Positions 15,694-23,773 of a DNA stretch of 28,525 nucleotides are shown piece by piece. Numbering within the stretch: position 1 is the first letter of the stretch; each line of letters begins with the position of its first letter. Below the pieces are notes generated by a model. That model worked only from the letters and a program-made list of their open reading frames with translations, did not search any database and had not been told where the DNA came from. The position numbers and the translations under genes are program-made. The DNA is from DASUSH01 sp036375215 (GTDB lineage: Bacteria > Actinomycetota > Thermoleophilia > Solirubrobacterales > 70-9), in assembly GCA_036375215.1 (NCBI GenBank), contig DASUSH010000062.1, positions 1 through 28,525 of the forward strand, given 5' to 3'.

Positions 15694-16146
15694 GTGTCAC
15701 CGGCGGCGATCCGCGAAGCGAGGACCGGGGAGGAGCGGGCGCTTCTCGGCGCCTACGAATGGCTGTTTGCCGCACCAGGTGCGCGCCCGCCGGGCTGGGA
15801 CCCGGCCCGGGCGGCCGCAGCGCTCGCGGAGGCGATCGCGGGCGAGCGCGCGACCGTGCTGGTCGCGGAGGTCTCCGGAACGCTCGCCGGGATCTGCTCC
15901 GCGTATCTCGACCTGAACTCGGCCCGATACGGCCTGCGCTGCTGGGTCGAGGACCTCGCCGTCGAGCCGGGGGCGCGCTCGCGGGGCATCGGCGGCGCGC
16001 TCCTGGACGCCGTCTCGGAATGGGCGCGCGGGCGCGGCGCCACGCACCTCGAGCTCGACACCGGGCTCGCGCGCACGGACGCCCAGCGCTTCTACGAGCG
16101 CCGCAACCCGGACACCGTCGGCTACAGCTATTCGTGGGCGCTCTGA
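15694..16146 (+). CDS. GNAT-family N-acetyltransferase
   Basis: A 150-aa acetyltransferase. CWVEDLAVEPGARSRGIGGALLDAVSEWARGRGATHLELDTG (about 88-129) covers beta-4, the acetyl-CoA pyrophosphate loop (RSRGIGGA) and helix 3 of the fold; AQRFYERRNPDTVGYSYSWAL is the usual C-terminal motif. The acceptor (small amine, antibiotic or protein) cannot be told. GTG 15694 was chosen because a TAGGTT -10 lies 7 nt before it and the fold starts at once. Its 3' end overlaps the convergent SnoaL-like gene by 19 nt. Confidence 0.87.
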   Translation: MSPAAIREARTGEERALLGAYEWLFAAPGARPPGWDPARAAAALAEAIAGERATVLVAEVSGTLAGICSAYLDLNSARYGLRCWVEDLAVEPGARSRGIGGALLDAVSEWARGRGATHLELDTGLARTDAQRFYERRNPDTVGYSYSWAL

Positions 16147-16556
16147 GCGGAGCGCTCGGCGGCGCGCCGGTCGAGGTGGAACTCGACGCGGCGCAGGCGC
16201 TCGCCGCGGAACATCCAGACGGCGGCGCTCGGCTGCGAGACCTCGACCGCGTCGTGGCGGGTGACGCCGACCTGGGTCACGATCATCAGCACGTTCTCGC
16301 CGACCTCGCGCACCTCCTCGATCCGGAAGACGAGCTCGGAATAGGCCTCCAGCCAGTCGGACCACGCCGTCTTGACGCCCTCGAGACCCCGGAACTCCCG
16401 GGCGACGTCGAAGGCGACCATCGCGCAGACGAAATCGTCGTCGGCAAGCGGGCCGAGGACCGCGATGAGCCGGTCGATCACGGCTCCGTCGATCAACGGC
16501 TCGAGGCCGCCGAAGACCGGTGCCAGCAGCTCCATCAGGCGGTCGGCGTTGGACAT
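16128..16556 (-). CDS. SnoaL/NTF2-like protein
   Basis: A 142-aa protein with the cone-shaped SnoaL/NTF2-like pattern: an N-terminal helix (RLMELLAPVFGGLEPLI), DDDFVCAMVAFDVAREFRGLEGVKTAWSDWLEAYSEL (the F-x-G-x-xG-V-x-x-W-x-x-W motif), VLMIVTQVGVTRHDAVEVSQPSAAVWMFRGERLRRVEFHLDR. Members include cyclases, isomerases and proteins of no known activity, so no function is assigned. ATG 16556 fits the fold start; an ATG at 16586 would add ten residues that overlap the promoter. A GATACT hexamer is 6 nt upstream. The start faces the acyl-CoA dehydrogenase gene, 62 bp away. Confidence 0.82.
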   Translation of the reverse strand: MSNADRLMELLAPVFGGLEPLIDGAVIDRLIAVLGPLADDDFVCAMVAFDVAREFRGLEGVKTAWSDWLEAYSELVFRIEEVREVGENVLMIVTQVGVTRHDAVEVSQPSAAVWMFRGERLRRVEFHLDRRAAERSAQSAHE

Positions 16557-16618
16557 CGCGGCAGTATCCTCACACGCCCCAGCCAACCGCCTCCCAAGCG
16601 GAGACCCGAGAAGGAGCC

Positions 16619-17830
16619 ATGGCAGTAGAGACCGCGTTCCAGGAGCAGACCGACGAGCAGAAGGCGATCACCGAGATGGTGCGCCAGTTCGTCGACAACG
16701 AGATCATCCCGGTTGCCAAGGAGTTCGACCACGAGGACAAGTTCCCCGAGGCGATCGTCGAGCAGATGAAGGAGCTCGGCCTCTTCGGGGTGACGATCCC
16801 CGAGGAGTACGGGGGCATGGGCCTCGACCTGACGACCTACGCGATGATCGTCGAGGAGCTCTCCCGCGGCTGGATCTCGATCTCCGGCGTGGTCAACACC
16901 CACTTCATCGGCTCGTATCTGCTGATGAAGTTCGGGACCGACGAGCAGAAGGAGAAGTTCCTGCCGAAGATGGCGACCGGCGAGGTCCGCGCCGCCTTCT
17001 CGCTCTCCGAGCCCGAGGTCGGTTCCGACGTCCAGGGCATCAAGTCCACGGCCAAGAAGGACGACGACGGCAAGTGGGAGCTGAACGGCCAGAAGATGTG
17101 GGTCACCAACGGCCTCGGCTCGGCGGTCGTCTTCGTCCTGATGAAGACCGACACGAAGGCCGACCCGCCCTACAAGGGGATGACCTGCTTCATCACCGAG
17201 AAGGAGCCCTGGGCCGAGAAGAACGAGGGCGACTTCGCGGGCCTCGAGATCCCGCCGAAGATCAAGAAGATGGGCTACAAGGGCGTCGAGTCCACCGAGC
17301 TCGTCTACAACGGCTACCGCTGCCCGCCGGAGATGATCCTTGGCGGCGAGGACGACGGCCTCGGCAAGGGCTTCGTCCAGATGATGGACGCGCTCGAGGT
17401 CGGCCGGGTGAACGTCGCCGCGCGCGGCGTCGGCATCGCCCAGCGCGCGCTCGAGTTGGCGCTTCGCTACTCGCAGGAGCGCAAGACCTTCGGCAAGCCG
17501 ATCGCAAAGCACCAGGCGATCCAGTTCAAGCTCGCCGACATGGCGACCAAGGTCGAGGCGGCGCGCCTGCTCACGCGCAAGGCCGCGCGCCTGAAGGACG
17601 CCGGCGAGCGCTCCGACCTCGAGGCCGGTATGGCGAAGCTCTTCGCCTCCGAGACCGGCAAGGAGGTCGTCGAGGAGTGCTTCCGCATCCACGGCGGCTA
17701 TGGCTACTCGAAGGAGTACGAGATCGAGCGCCTCTACCGCGACGCGCCGCTCCTCCTGATCGGCGAGGGCACCTCCGAGATCCAGCGCATGGTGATCGGC
17801 AAGAAGGTGCTCGAGCGAAACCCGGTCTAG
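16619..17830 (+). CDS. msd: Acyl-CoA dehydrogenase, probable (2S)-methylsuccinyl-CoA dehydrogenase
   Basis: A 403-aa FAD-dependent acyl-CoA dehydrogenase. AFSLSEPEVGSDVQGI (126-141) and WVTNG (161-165) bind FAD/substrate; RYSQERKTFGKPIAKHQAIQFKLADMA is the second signature; E383 in LIGEGTSEIQ takes the place of the YEGT catalytic Glu. RGWISISGVVNTHFIGSYLL (83-102) resembles the dehydrogenase in Streptomyces ethylmalonyl-CoA gene sets, and a mesaconyl-CoA hydratase gene follows 490 bp later, so I assign the methylsuccinyl-CoA to mesaconyl-CoA step by context. The Rhodobacter Msd is longer, so another branched acyl-CoA is possible. AAGGAG precedes ATG 16619 closely. Confidence 0.85.
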   Translation: MAVETAFQEQTDEQKAITEMVRQFVDNEIIPVAKEFDHEDKFPEAIVEQMKELGLFGVTIPEEYGGMGLDLTTYAMIVEELSRGWISISGVVNTHFIGSYLLMKFGTDEQKEKFLPKMATGEVRAAFSLSEPEVGSDVQGIKSTAKKDDDGKWELNGQKMWVTNGLGSAVVFVLMKTDTKADPPYKGMTCFITEKEPWAEKNEGDFAGLEIPPKIKKMGYKGVESTELVYNGYRCPPEMILGGEDDGLGKGFVQMMDALEVGRVNVAARGVGIAQRALELALRYSQERKTFGKPIAKHQAIQFKLADMATKVEAARLLTRKAARLKDAGERSDLEAGMAKLFASETGKEVVEECFRIHGGYGYSKEYEIERLYRDAPLLLIGEGTSEIQRMVIGKKVLERNPV

Positions 17831-17868
17831 GGGCGCCGGCGCGCCGGGCCGATCCCCTCGTGAGCGCA

Positions 17869-17874
17869 TAGGGT
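17869..17874 (+). promoter_or_regulatory. -10 box TAGGGT of the SCP2 gene
   Basis: Fits TANNNT and ends 8 nt before ATG 17883; no ribosome site, so a leaderless start is likely. Confidence 0.5.
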
Positions 17875-17882
17875 TTGCAGGC

Positions 17883-18245
17883 ATGCCCCGCGCTCAGGAT
17901 CTGATCGCGACCTCCTATCAGCGATTCATCGCCGAGGTCCCGGCTCTCGACAAGCTCAAGGTGGTCGTGCGCCTCGAGCTTCGCGGTCGCGGCGACGTCC
18001 AGATCTTCCGCGTCCAGCTCCCCGGCCCCGAGGTCACCAAGGGCGAGCCCGATGACGCGAGGCTCGACATCTCGCTCCCCCGCTCGCACTTCAACGAGCT
18101 CGCCATCGACGGCCAGCTCAAGCACTGGCGCGAGGCCTACGAGCACGGCGACGTCAAGATCGGCGGCGACCCCTCGGTCATGAAGCTCGTTGGAACCGTG
18201 ATCGAGCGCCATGAAGCGCGGGCGCGCCTGCGCAAGGCCCGCTGA
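17883..18245 (+). CDS. SCP2-like sterol/lipid carrier domain protein
   Basis: A 120-aa single-domain protein. QDLIATSYQRFIAEVPALDKLKVVVRLELRGRGDVQIFRVQLPG, then PDDARLDISLPRSHFNELAIDGQLKHWREAYEHGDVKIGGDPSVMKLVGTVIERH: the ending W.EA...G.VKI.GD..V.KLVG is the core of the SCP2 sterol-carrier fold, used to bind lipids or acyl-CoA. It stands between the dehydrogenase and hydratase genes, so an acyl-CoA carrier role alongside them is possible but not shown. It is distinct from the SCP2 part of the fusion at 2589-3785. Confidence 0.75.
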   Translation: MPRAQDLIATSYQRFIAEVPALDKLKVVVRLELRGRGDVQIFRVQLPGPEVTKGEPDDARLDISLPRSHFNELAIDGQLKHWREAYEHGDVKIGGDPSVMKLVGTVIERHEARARLRKAR

Positions 18246-18319
18246 CCGGGCTCCCTGCGGAGCCCGAGCGCGCCCGCCCGCTACCTTTCCCGCCCCCGAA
18301 GCGACCCTCCAAAGGACGA

Positions 18320-18865
18320 ATGAGCGATACCAAGACCGAAAAGCTGATCACCGACCAGGCCGGCCGCGAGGCCTCAGGCGCCCACCGCTACGGCCGCTAC
18401 CTCGAGGAGTTCGAGGTCGGCGCCGTCTACAAGCACTGGCCGGCCAAGACCGTCACCGAGTCCGACGACCATCTCTTCTGCCTGATCACGATGAACCACC
18501 ACCCGCTGCACCTGAACGACGTCTACGCGTCGGAGTCGCAGCAGGGTCAGAACGTCGTCGTCGGCCCGCTCGTCTACTCGCTCGCGCTCGGGATGTCGGT
18601 CTCCGACGTCTCCGGCAAGGCGATCGCCAACCTCGCGACCGAGGAGCTCAGCCACCCGAACCCGGTCTTCCACGGCGACACGCTCTACTGCGAGTCCGAG
18701 GTCCTCGAGGTGCGCGAGTCGAAGTCGAAGCCCGACCGCGGCGTCGTCAAGGTCCACACCCGCGTCTACAAGCAGACCGGCGACCTCGTCGCCGAGTTCA
18801 AGCGCGCGGTGCTCGTCCCCCGGATCCCCGAGGACGTCGATCACGTCGCGGGCGTAGACGTCTAG
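18320..18865 (+). CDS. mch: Mesaconyl-CoA hydratase (MaoC-like hot-dog dehydratase)
   Basis: A 181-aa MaoC-domain protein. RYLEEFEVGAVYKHWPAKTVTESDDHLFCLITMNHHPLHLND (26-67) matches the hydratase in Streptomyces ethylmalonyl-CoA clusters; the Asp/His within TESDDH...NHHPLH are the likely hydratase-2 catalytic residues. VVVGPLVYSLALGMSVSDVSGKAIANLATEELSHPNPVFHGDTLY is the second conserved half. It would hydrate mesaconyl-CoA to beta-methylmalyl-CoA, the substrate of the malyl-CoA lyase encoded nearby. AAAGGA before ATG 18320 is the ribosome site. Its stop lies in one end of the 172-bp palindrome. Confidence 0.88.
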   Translation: MSDTKTEKLITDQAGREASGAHRYGRYLEEFEVGAVYKHWPAKTVTESDDHLFCLITMNHHPLHLNDVYASESQQGQNVVVGPLVYSLALGMSVSDVSGKAIANLATEELSHPNPVFHGDTLYCESEVLEVRESKSKPDRGVVKVHTRVYKQTGDLVAEFKRAVLVPRIPEDVDHVAGVDV

Positions 18866-19033
18866 ACGAGCAATACCGCGGCCCCACGCACCCGGATGAC
18901 GCGCCTGGCGCGGCGCTGGACCCGCACCCGCGCGGCGAGCCGCGTAGCGCCGCTACGCGGCTACCGAGCGTGCACCGCCCAGCTTGGCCAGGCCCGCCCC
19001 CGGGCACACGCGGCCGCGGAATCACTCGTCTAG
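18862..19033. repeat. 172-bp imperfect palindrome between convergent genes
   Basis: Arms of 87 bp (18862-18948) and 82 bp (18952-19033) pair along nearly their whole length with about five gaps. The outer ends are CTAGACGAG / CTCGTCTAG, followed after 5 bp by CCGCGG on both sides. Both gene stop codons lie in the end sequences. It could be a miniature inverted-repeat element, an REP-type palindrome or a two-way terminator. Confidence 0.7.
18938..18962. terminator. Two-way terminator hairpin at the centre of the palindrome
   Basis: A perfect 11-bp stem AGCCGCGTAGC-GCC-GCTACGCGGCT with a 3-nt loop, placed between the convergent hydratase and nitronate monooxygenase-like genes. It is very stable but has no T-tract. 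Confidence 0.65.
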
Positions 19034-19998
19034 GGCGCCAGCTCCGCCACCAGCTCCGCCGCGGGGCGCACGTCGCCGATCCGCGCGACGGTCTCGCCGG
19101 CGTAGAGCGGGTGGGTCTCGATCGTCGCGGCGGGCATCCGCTCGGTCGGCGCCGGAGGCGCCAGGTCGAGCGGACCGGACCGAGCGCGCGCGGCGAGCCC
19201 GAGCTGGGCGCGGGCGGGGATGATCCGCGTGGCCGGGGACAGGGCCCGATGCAGGGCCCGGATCGCAACCGGGCCTCGCGGGTCATCGGAGAGCCAGCGG
19301 CGGGTCGCGTCGTTGGCGAGCACCCGATGGGGCGCGTGCGGCCAGCCCATCCCGAAGAGCTCGGTCAGCAATGTCTCGCCGCCCTCGACCAGACGCCGCT
19401 TGTACTCCGGGTGGGCGCCGCTCTCGGGGCTCGCGAGGAAGCGCGTTCCGGCCACCGCGGCGGCTGCCCCCGCGGCGAGCGCGGCACGCACGTCCGCCGC
19501 CTCCGCGATGCCGCCCGCGAGCAGCACCGGGTAGCCGGCCGGCACGGCGGCCAGCACCCGCTCCAGGAGCGCCAGGGCCGGCTCGGCGCCCCGCACGTGC
19601 CCGCCCGACTCGATCCCCTGAGCGATCACCGCGTCGGCCCCGGCCGCGACGGCCGCCCGGGCCTCGCCGGGCGAGCCGACGGTGTGGATCCACGCCCGCG
19701 CCGTGCGCCGCCGCGGCCGCGCCTCCCAGTGCGTGACGACGAGGTCGGCGTCCGCCGCGACGCGCCAGTGCGCGCGCCGGGCGACCGGGACGATCAGGTT
19801 GACGGCAATCGCGCGCGCGGTGAGCTGCCGCGCCGCCGCCAGCTCGGCCCGCATCGTCTCGGGGTCGCCGATCCCGATCGTGCCCAGCGCGCCCGCCTCC
19901 GCGACGGCCGCGGCGAGCGCGCTCGTGGCGAGCCCGCCGCCCATCCCCGCCTGCACGAGCGGTATCTCGACCCCGATGCCGCCCAGGGGGTTGGCCAC
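19030..19998 (-). CDS. Nitronate monooxygenase family, FMN-dependent
   Basis: A 322-aa TIM-barrel flavoprotein of the 2-nitropropane dioxygenase/NMO family. IPLVQAGMGGG (12-22) starts the barrel; AQGIESGGHVRG (126-137, with H134 the likely catalytic base), PVLLAGGIAEAADV and AAVAGTRFLASPESGAHPEYK are the FMN phosphate-binding blocks. The family oxidises alkyl nitronates, but many members have other or unknown substrates. GTG 19998 follows a TAGGCT -10 by 6 nt, so the mRNA is probably leaderless. Convergent with mesaconyl-CoA hydratase; its stop lies in the palindrome. Confidence 0.87.
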   Translation of the reverse strand: MANPLGGIGVEIPLVQAGMGGGLATSALAAAVAEAGALGTIGIGDPETMRAELAAARQLTARAIAVNLIVPVARRAHWRVAADADLVVTHWEARPRRRTARAWIHTVGSPGEARAAVAAGADAVIAQGIESGGHVRGAEPALALLERVLAAVPAGYPVLLAGGIAEAADVRAALAAGAAAAVAGTRFLASPESGAHPEYKRRLVEGGETLLTELFGMGWPHAPHRVLANDATRRWLSDDPRGPVAIRALHRALSPATRIIPARAQLGLAARARSGPLDLAPPAPTERMPAATIETHPLYAGETVARIGDVRPAAELVAELAP

Positions 19999-20004
19999 CG
20001 CCCG

Positions 20005-20010
20005 AGCCTA
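20005..20010 (-). promoter_or_regulatory. -10 box TAGGCT of the nitronate monooxygenase-like gene
   Basis: Fits TANNNT and lies 6 nt before GTG 19998. Spacing fits a leaderless transcript. Confidence 0.45.
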
Positions 20011-20050
20011 ACCGGCGCACCCGCCTTCCGTTCGGTTAGAAACTGCGCGG

Positions 20051-21199
20051 ATGGCCGAGCTGCTCGAGCTCAAGGTCGCAGCGATCTTCGTGATCTTCGC
20101 GGCCGCCGTCGCGCTCCTCGCCGCCCCGGCGCCCGCGCTCGCTCAGGGCGACGCGCCCTGTCTCGGGGAACCGGAGGCGGAGAACGTCACGCCGCAGCCG
20201 GGCGCGCCGCCGCTTGGCTTCGGGATCAATCCCGCCGGCGAGGCGGGCGCGCTCGGGCCGATCGTCCCGGCGACGCCGGGTACCGCTCGCCAGACGCTCG
20301 CGGCGCTCGACGAGCTGCGGCCGGACGGGGCGCCGTTCACGGTCCGGCTCAACCGGTTCTTCTGGTCGCGCGGGCAGGAGGGGATCCGCTACTTCGAGAA
20401 GCTCACCGACCGCTACACGCGCCACGGCTACCTCGTCGAGCTCCAGCTCCGCTACCACCCGCGCCCGGACCAGGAGGGCTACATCCCGCGCTGGCTGCGC
20501 TTCGTGCGCAAGGTCGTCCGCCGCTTCGGGCCGAACACCGGCGTGACGGCGCTGCAGGTGACGAACGAGGTGAACTTCTACGAGATCGCGCCGGACGCCT
20601 CCGACTCGGCCTACGAGGGCGCGCGCGACGCCCTCATCCGCGGGGTGAAGACAGCGCACCGCGCCACGGAGCGCCTCGGGCACGAGCACCTCCAGGTCGG
20701 TTTCAACTGGGCCTACCGCACCGACCCGAACCGCGAGGCGAACTTCTGGGGCTATCTGCGCGACAACGGCGGCCCTCGGTTCGTCCGGGCCATCGACTGG
20801 GTCGGGCTCGACGCCTACCCCGGCACGATCTTCCCGCCGGTGGAGGTCGCCGACGGCTACCGCGACGGGATCGTGAACGCGATGAGCGTTCTGCGCGACT
20901 GCTACTTGCCCGTCGCGGGCATCCCGGCTACGGTCCCGATCAAGGTGGAGGAGAACGGGTATCCGACGGGGCCGGGCCGGCCCGAGTCGGAGCAGGTGGT
21001 GGCGATGGAGCAGATGGTGCGGGCCGTGCACGAGTTCAGGGGCAACTACAACGTCACGGACTACCGGTGGTTCGACCTGCGCGACCACGCGACGTCGTCC
21101 GCGAACTTCCAGCACCACTACGGGATCCTGAACGACGACTACTCGCCGAAGCCGGGCTTCGACGCGTACCGCCGGCTCATCGCGGAGCTCGCGTCATGA
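20051..21199 (+). CDS. Secreted glycoside hydrolase of the (beta/alpha)8 clan
   Basis: A 382-aa protein. A signal peptide with core AAIFVIFAAAVALLAAP ends at about APALA-QG (31). The mature part looks like a clan-A glycosidase: VRLNRFFW (98-105), VTALQVTNEVNFYE (165-178) with acid/base E173 in the NE motif, VGLDAYPGTIFPP (251-263) and VPIKVEENGYPTG (295-307) with nucleophile E300 or E301. The exact family (GH5/GH39-like) and sugar are not clear. It heads a four-gene run; its stop overlaps the propeller gene start as ATGA. No strong ribosome site; a TAGAAA hexamer lies about 8 nt before the ATG. Confidence 0.8.
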   Translation: MAELLELKVAAIFVIFAAAVALLAAPAPALAQGDAPCLGEPEAENVTPQPGAPPLGFGINPAGEAGALGPIVPATPGTARQTLAALDELRPDGAPFTVRLNRFFWSRGQEGIRYFEKLTDRYTRHGYLVELQLRYHPRPDQEGYIPRWLRFVRKVVRRFGPNTGVTALQVTNEVNFYEIAPDASDSAYEGARDALIRGVKTAHRATERLGHEHLQVGFNWAYRTDPNREANFWGYLRDNGGPRFVRAIDWVGLDAYPGTIFPPVEVADGYRDGIVNAMSVLRDCYLPVAGIPATVPIKVEENGYPTGPGRPESEQVVAMEQMVRAVHEFRGNYNVTDYRWFDLRDHATSSANFQHHYGILNDDYSPKPGFDAYRRLIAELAS

Positions 21200-22161
21200 G
21201 GCGCGGAATCGCCGCCGCCGTCGCCGCGGCCTGCGCGCTCGTCCCCGCGACCGCCCACGCCGGCACCGCCTACGTCGCCAACGACCTCGACGACACTGTC
21301 TCCGTGATCGACACGGACTCGAACACCGTCGTCGGGCAGCCGATCGAGGTCGGCAAGGGGCCACGCGCGGTGACCGCGACCCCGAACGGCAAGCGCGTCT
21401 TCGTCGCGAACCGCGGGGGCGACTCGGTCTCCGCGATCAACACGCAGACGCAGGACCAGATCGGGAAGACGATCAAGGTCGGCAAGCAGCCGCGCGGGAT
21501 CGTCGCGAGCCCCGACAACAAGCGTGTCTACTCGGCGAACCGGATCTCCGACAGCGTCTCGGTGATCAACGTGAAGAAGAGGAAGGTGATCGACAAGGTC
21601 CCGGTCGGCAACCGCCCGCACGGGATCACGATCACGCCCAACGGCAAACGCGTCTACGTCGCCGACAACGACGACGAGGCGGTCTCGGTGATCAAGACGA
21701 ACAACAACCAGGTGGTGGGCTCGCAGATCCCGGTCGGGGGCGGGCCGGAGGGGATGACCACGACGCCGGACGGCTTCGTCTACGTCGCGAACTTCTTCGA
21801 CGGCACCGTCTCGGTGATCGACAGCGGCAGCAACAGCGTCGCCACGACGATCGACCCGGCGGGCCCCGGCAACACCGGGATCGCCGCCTCCCCGACCGAC
21901 CCCCTCGTATACACCGCCGACGAGGGCGGGGGAACGGTGACCGTGATCGACACGGACACGAACACGGTGGTCGACCCGCCGATCGACGTCGGCAGCGTCC
22001 CCGTCGCGGTCGCGTTCGCGCCCAACGGCACCCGCGCGTACACCGCGAACAAGGGCGGCGATGACGTCTCCGTCATCAACACCGCGACCTCCACCGTCGT
22101 CGACACCGTCCCGGTGGGCGACACGCCGCGCGGCGTCGCGGTGATCTCGCAGGACCCCTGA
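21196..22161 (+). CDS. Secreted seven-bladed YVTN beta-propeller protein
   Basis: A 321-aa protein: signal peptide MRRGIAAAVAAACALVPATAHA, then seven repeats of about 42 aa, each built as VYVAN..D.TVSVID..TNTVV..I.VG..P.G.A.TPNGKR. Starts are near residues 25, 68, 111, 153, 195, 238 and 281. Seven units are enough to close one propeller. Such proteins are extracellular, often binding surface or metabolic partners; no active site is evident. ATG 21196 overlaps the glycosidase stop (ATGA), and the stop overlaps the CTG start of the next gene (CTGA). Confidence 0.88.
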   Translation: MRRGIAAAVAAACALVPATAHAGTAYVANDLDDTVSVIDTDSNTVVGQPIEVGKGPRAVTATPNGKRVFVANRGGDSVSAINTQTQDQIGKTIKVGKQPRGIVASPDNKRVYSANRISDSVSVINVKKRKVIDKVPVGNRPHGITITPNGKRVYVADNDDEAVSVIKTNNNQVVGSQIPVGGGPEGMTTTPDGFVYVANFFDGTVSVIDSGSNSVATTIDPAGPGNTGIAASPTDPLVYTADEGGGTVTVIDTDTNTVVDPPIDVGSVPVAVAFAPNGTRAYTANKGGDDVSVINTATSTVVDTVPVGDTPRGVAVISQDP

Positions 22162-22625
22162 TCGAGCGGACGACAAGGCTGGCCGCGCCCGCGAGCGCGG
22201 TCTGGGCGCGCGCGGTGACGCCCGAGGGCATCAACGACGAGCTCCGCCCGGTGCTGCGGATGACGATGCCGAAGGGCATGGACGGCGCGACGATCGACGA
22301 GGTGCCGGTGGGGAAGCCCCTCGGCCGCAGCTGGATCCTGCTCGGCGGCCTCCTCCCGGTCGACTACGACGACCTGCGCCTGACGGAGATCGAGCCCGGC
22401 CGGCGCTTTCAGGAGCGCTCGCGGACCGCGACGTTCGCCGTCTGGAGCCACGAGCGAATCGTCGAGCCCGCGGGGGAGGGGGAATGCGCGATCACGGACC
22501 GGCTGGGGTGGGAGATGAAGCCGCTCCCCGCCAGGGTGCCGGGCGCCGACCGCCTCGCGAGGGCGATCGTCGGCTTCCTCTTTCGCCATCGCCATCGGCG
22601 GCTTGCGCGATACTGGTCCGGATGA
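22158..22625 (+). CDS. SRPBCC-fold (START-like) protein, probable CTG start
   Basis: A 155-aa protein if read from CTG 22158: IERTTRLAAPASAVWARAVTPEGINDELRPVLRMTMP is the usual first strand and helix of SRPBCC proteins (rT..iaAPasaVWa.vt.PeginDElrP). Then GRSWILLGGLLPVDYDDLRLTEIEPGRRFQERS and WSHERIVEPAGEGECAITDRLGWEMKP complete the grip. No ATG, GTG or TTG is in frame upstream; GTG 22215 would lose the first strand. The CTG overlaps the propeller stop as CTGA, matching the ATGA joints on both sides of the operon. The ligand is unknown. Confidence 0.75.
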   Translation: MIERTTRLAAPASAVWARAVTPEGINDELRPVLRMTMPKGMDGATIDEVPVGKPLGRSWILLGGLLPVDYDDLRLTEIEPGRRFQERSRTATFAVWSHERIVEPAGEGECAITDRLGWEMKPLPARVPGADRLARAIVGFLFRHRHRRLARYWSG

Positions 22626-23773
22626 TCGAGGCCAGGGACGCGCTTCGGATAGCGGTCGCCGCCGTCGCGGCAGCGTTCCTGTGCTCGCTCGCCGCGGGCG
22701 CGACAGCCGAGGCGAAGACCGCCTGGCTCTGCAAGCCCGGCCTCGCCGACAACCCGTGCGACGTCGGCTTCGACACCACCACGGTGACGCCGGCCGGCGA
22801 GCCCGTCGGGACGAAGTCACCGAAGGCGAAGAAGCCGAAGGTCGACTGCTTCTACGTCTACCCGACCGTGAGCGATGACGAGGGCCCGAACTCCGACCTG
22901 GAGATCGACCCGGAGGAGCGCTCGGTCGCGCTCTACCAGGCGTCGCGGTACTCACAGCACTGCCGTGTCTTCGCGCCGATGTATCGGCAGATCACCCTCG
23001 CGGCCCTCTTCAGCGGCGAGCCGATCACCGCGGAGCAGGCGATGCTCGGCTACCGGGACGTGCTCGCCGCCTGGCGGACATACCTGAAAAAGCACAACGA
23101 CGGCCGCGGCGTGGTCTTCGTCGGCCACTCGCAGGGGACGCTAGTGCTGCGCAACCTCCTGAAGCAGGAAGTCGACCCGAAGCGCAAAGTGCGCAGGAGG
23201 GTCGTCTCGGCGCTGCTTTTCGGCGGCAACGTGCTGGTCGCGAAGGGCGAGCGGACGGGCGGTGACTTCGAGCACATCCCGTCCTGCCGAAAGGGTGACC
23301 AGACCGGATGCGTAATCGCCTTCTCCACCTTCGACGAGCCGGTTCCCGCGGACGCCCGCTTCGGCCGCCCGGATCCCGACGGGTTCTTCGGCGGCGACCC
23401 GGCGACCGAGGACGTCCTCTGCACCGATCCGACGAAGCTGGACGGCAGCGACGGCGCCCTGCGTGTGTTGACCCCCAGCGAGCCGTTCGCGCCGGGCTCG
23501 ACCATCGCCGCGGGGACCGAGGCGGTCGGCCTGCCGCGGCCGGAGGTCGCCACGACCTGGATCGAGTTCCCGACCGCATACACCGGCGGCTGCTCGTCCG
23601 CCGACGACGCGCACGTGCTGCAGATCGCTCCCCAGCCGGGGGCCGTAGACCTGAACCCGATCCCCAACGCGACCTGGGGCCTTCACCTGCTCGACGCCAA
23701 CGTCGCGCTCGGGAACCTCGTCGATGTCGCCGGCCGCCAGGCGCGCGCGTACGCCAGGCGCGCGCAGGGCTAG
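22622..23773 (+). CDS. DUF3089 alpha/beta-hydrolase-like secreted protein
   Basis: A 383-aa protein. A signal or anchor helix (ALRIAVAAVAAAFLCSLAAGATAEA, about 7-31) leads to AWLCKPGLADNPCDVGFDTT, VDCFYVYPTVSDDEGPNSDLEIDPEE and RVFAPMYRQITLA, the N-terminal blocks of DUF3089. RGVVFVGHSQGTLVLRNLL carries the nucleophile Ser in GHSQG; LHLLDANVALGNLV is the C-terminal block, with HLLD holding the likely catalytic His. The substrate is unknown, perhaps a lipid or polyester. ATG 22622 overlaps the SRPBCC stop (ATGA). Its TAG overlaps the stop of the convergent LLM gene by 3 nt. Confidence 0.85.
   Translation: MIEARDALRIAVAAVAAAFLCSLAAGATAEAKTAWLCKPGLADNPCDVGFDTTTVTPAGEPVGTKSPKAKKPKVDCFYVYPTVSDDEGPNSDLEIDPEERSVALYQASRYSQHCRVFAPMYRQITLAALFSGEPITAEQAMLGYRDVLAAWRTYLKKHNDGRGVVFVGHSQGTLVLRNLLKQEVDPKRKVRRRVVSALLFGGNVLVAKGERTGGDFEHIPSCRKGDQTGCVIAFSTFDEPVPADARFGRPDPDGFFGGDPATEDVLCTDPTKLDGSDGALRVLTPSEPFAPGSTIAAGTEAVGLPRPEVATTWIEFPTAYTGGCSSADDAHVLQIAPQPGAVDLNPIPNATWGLHLLDANVALGNLVDVAGRQARAYARRAQG

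Noticed and set aside
18211..22161. A 1316-codon open frame on the plus strand
   Set aside because: It runs through mesaconyl-CoA hydratase, the nitronate monooxygenase-like gene and the glycosidase in other frames and is Arg/Pro/Gly-rich; only its last part (21196-22161) is a real gene. It is open because of high GC.
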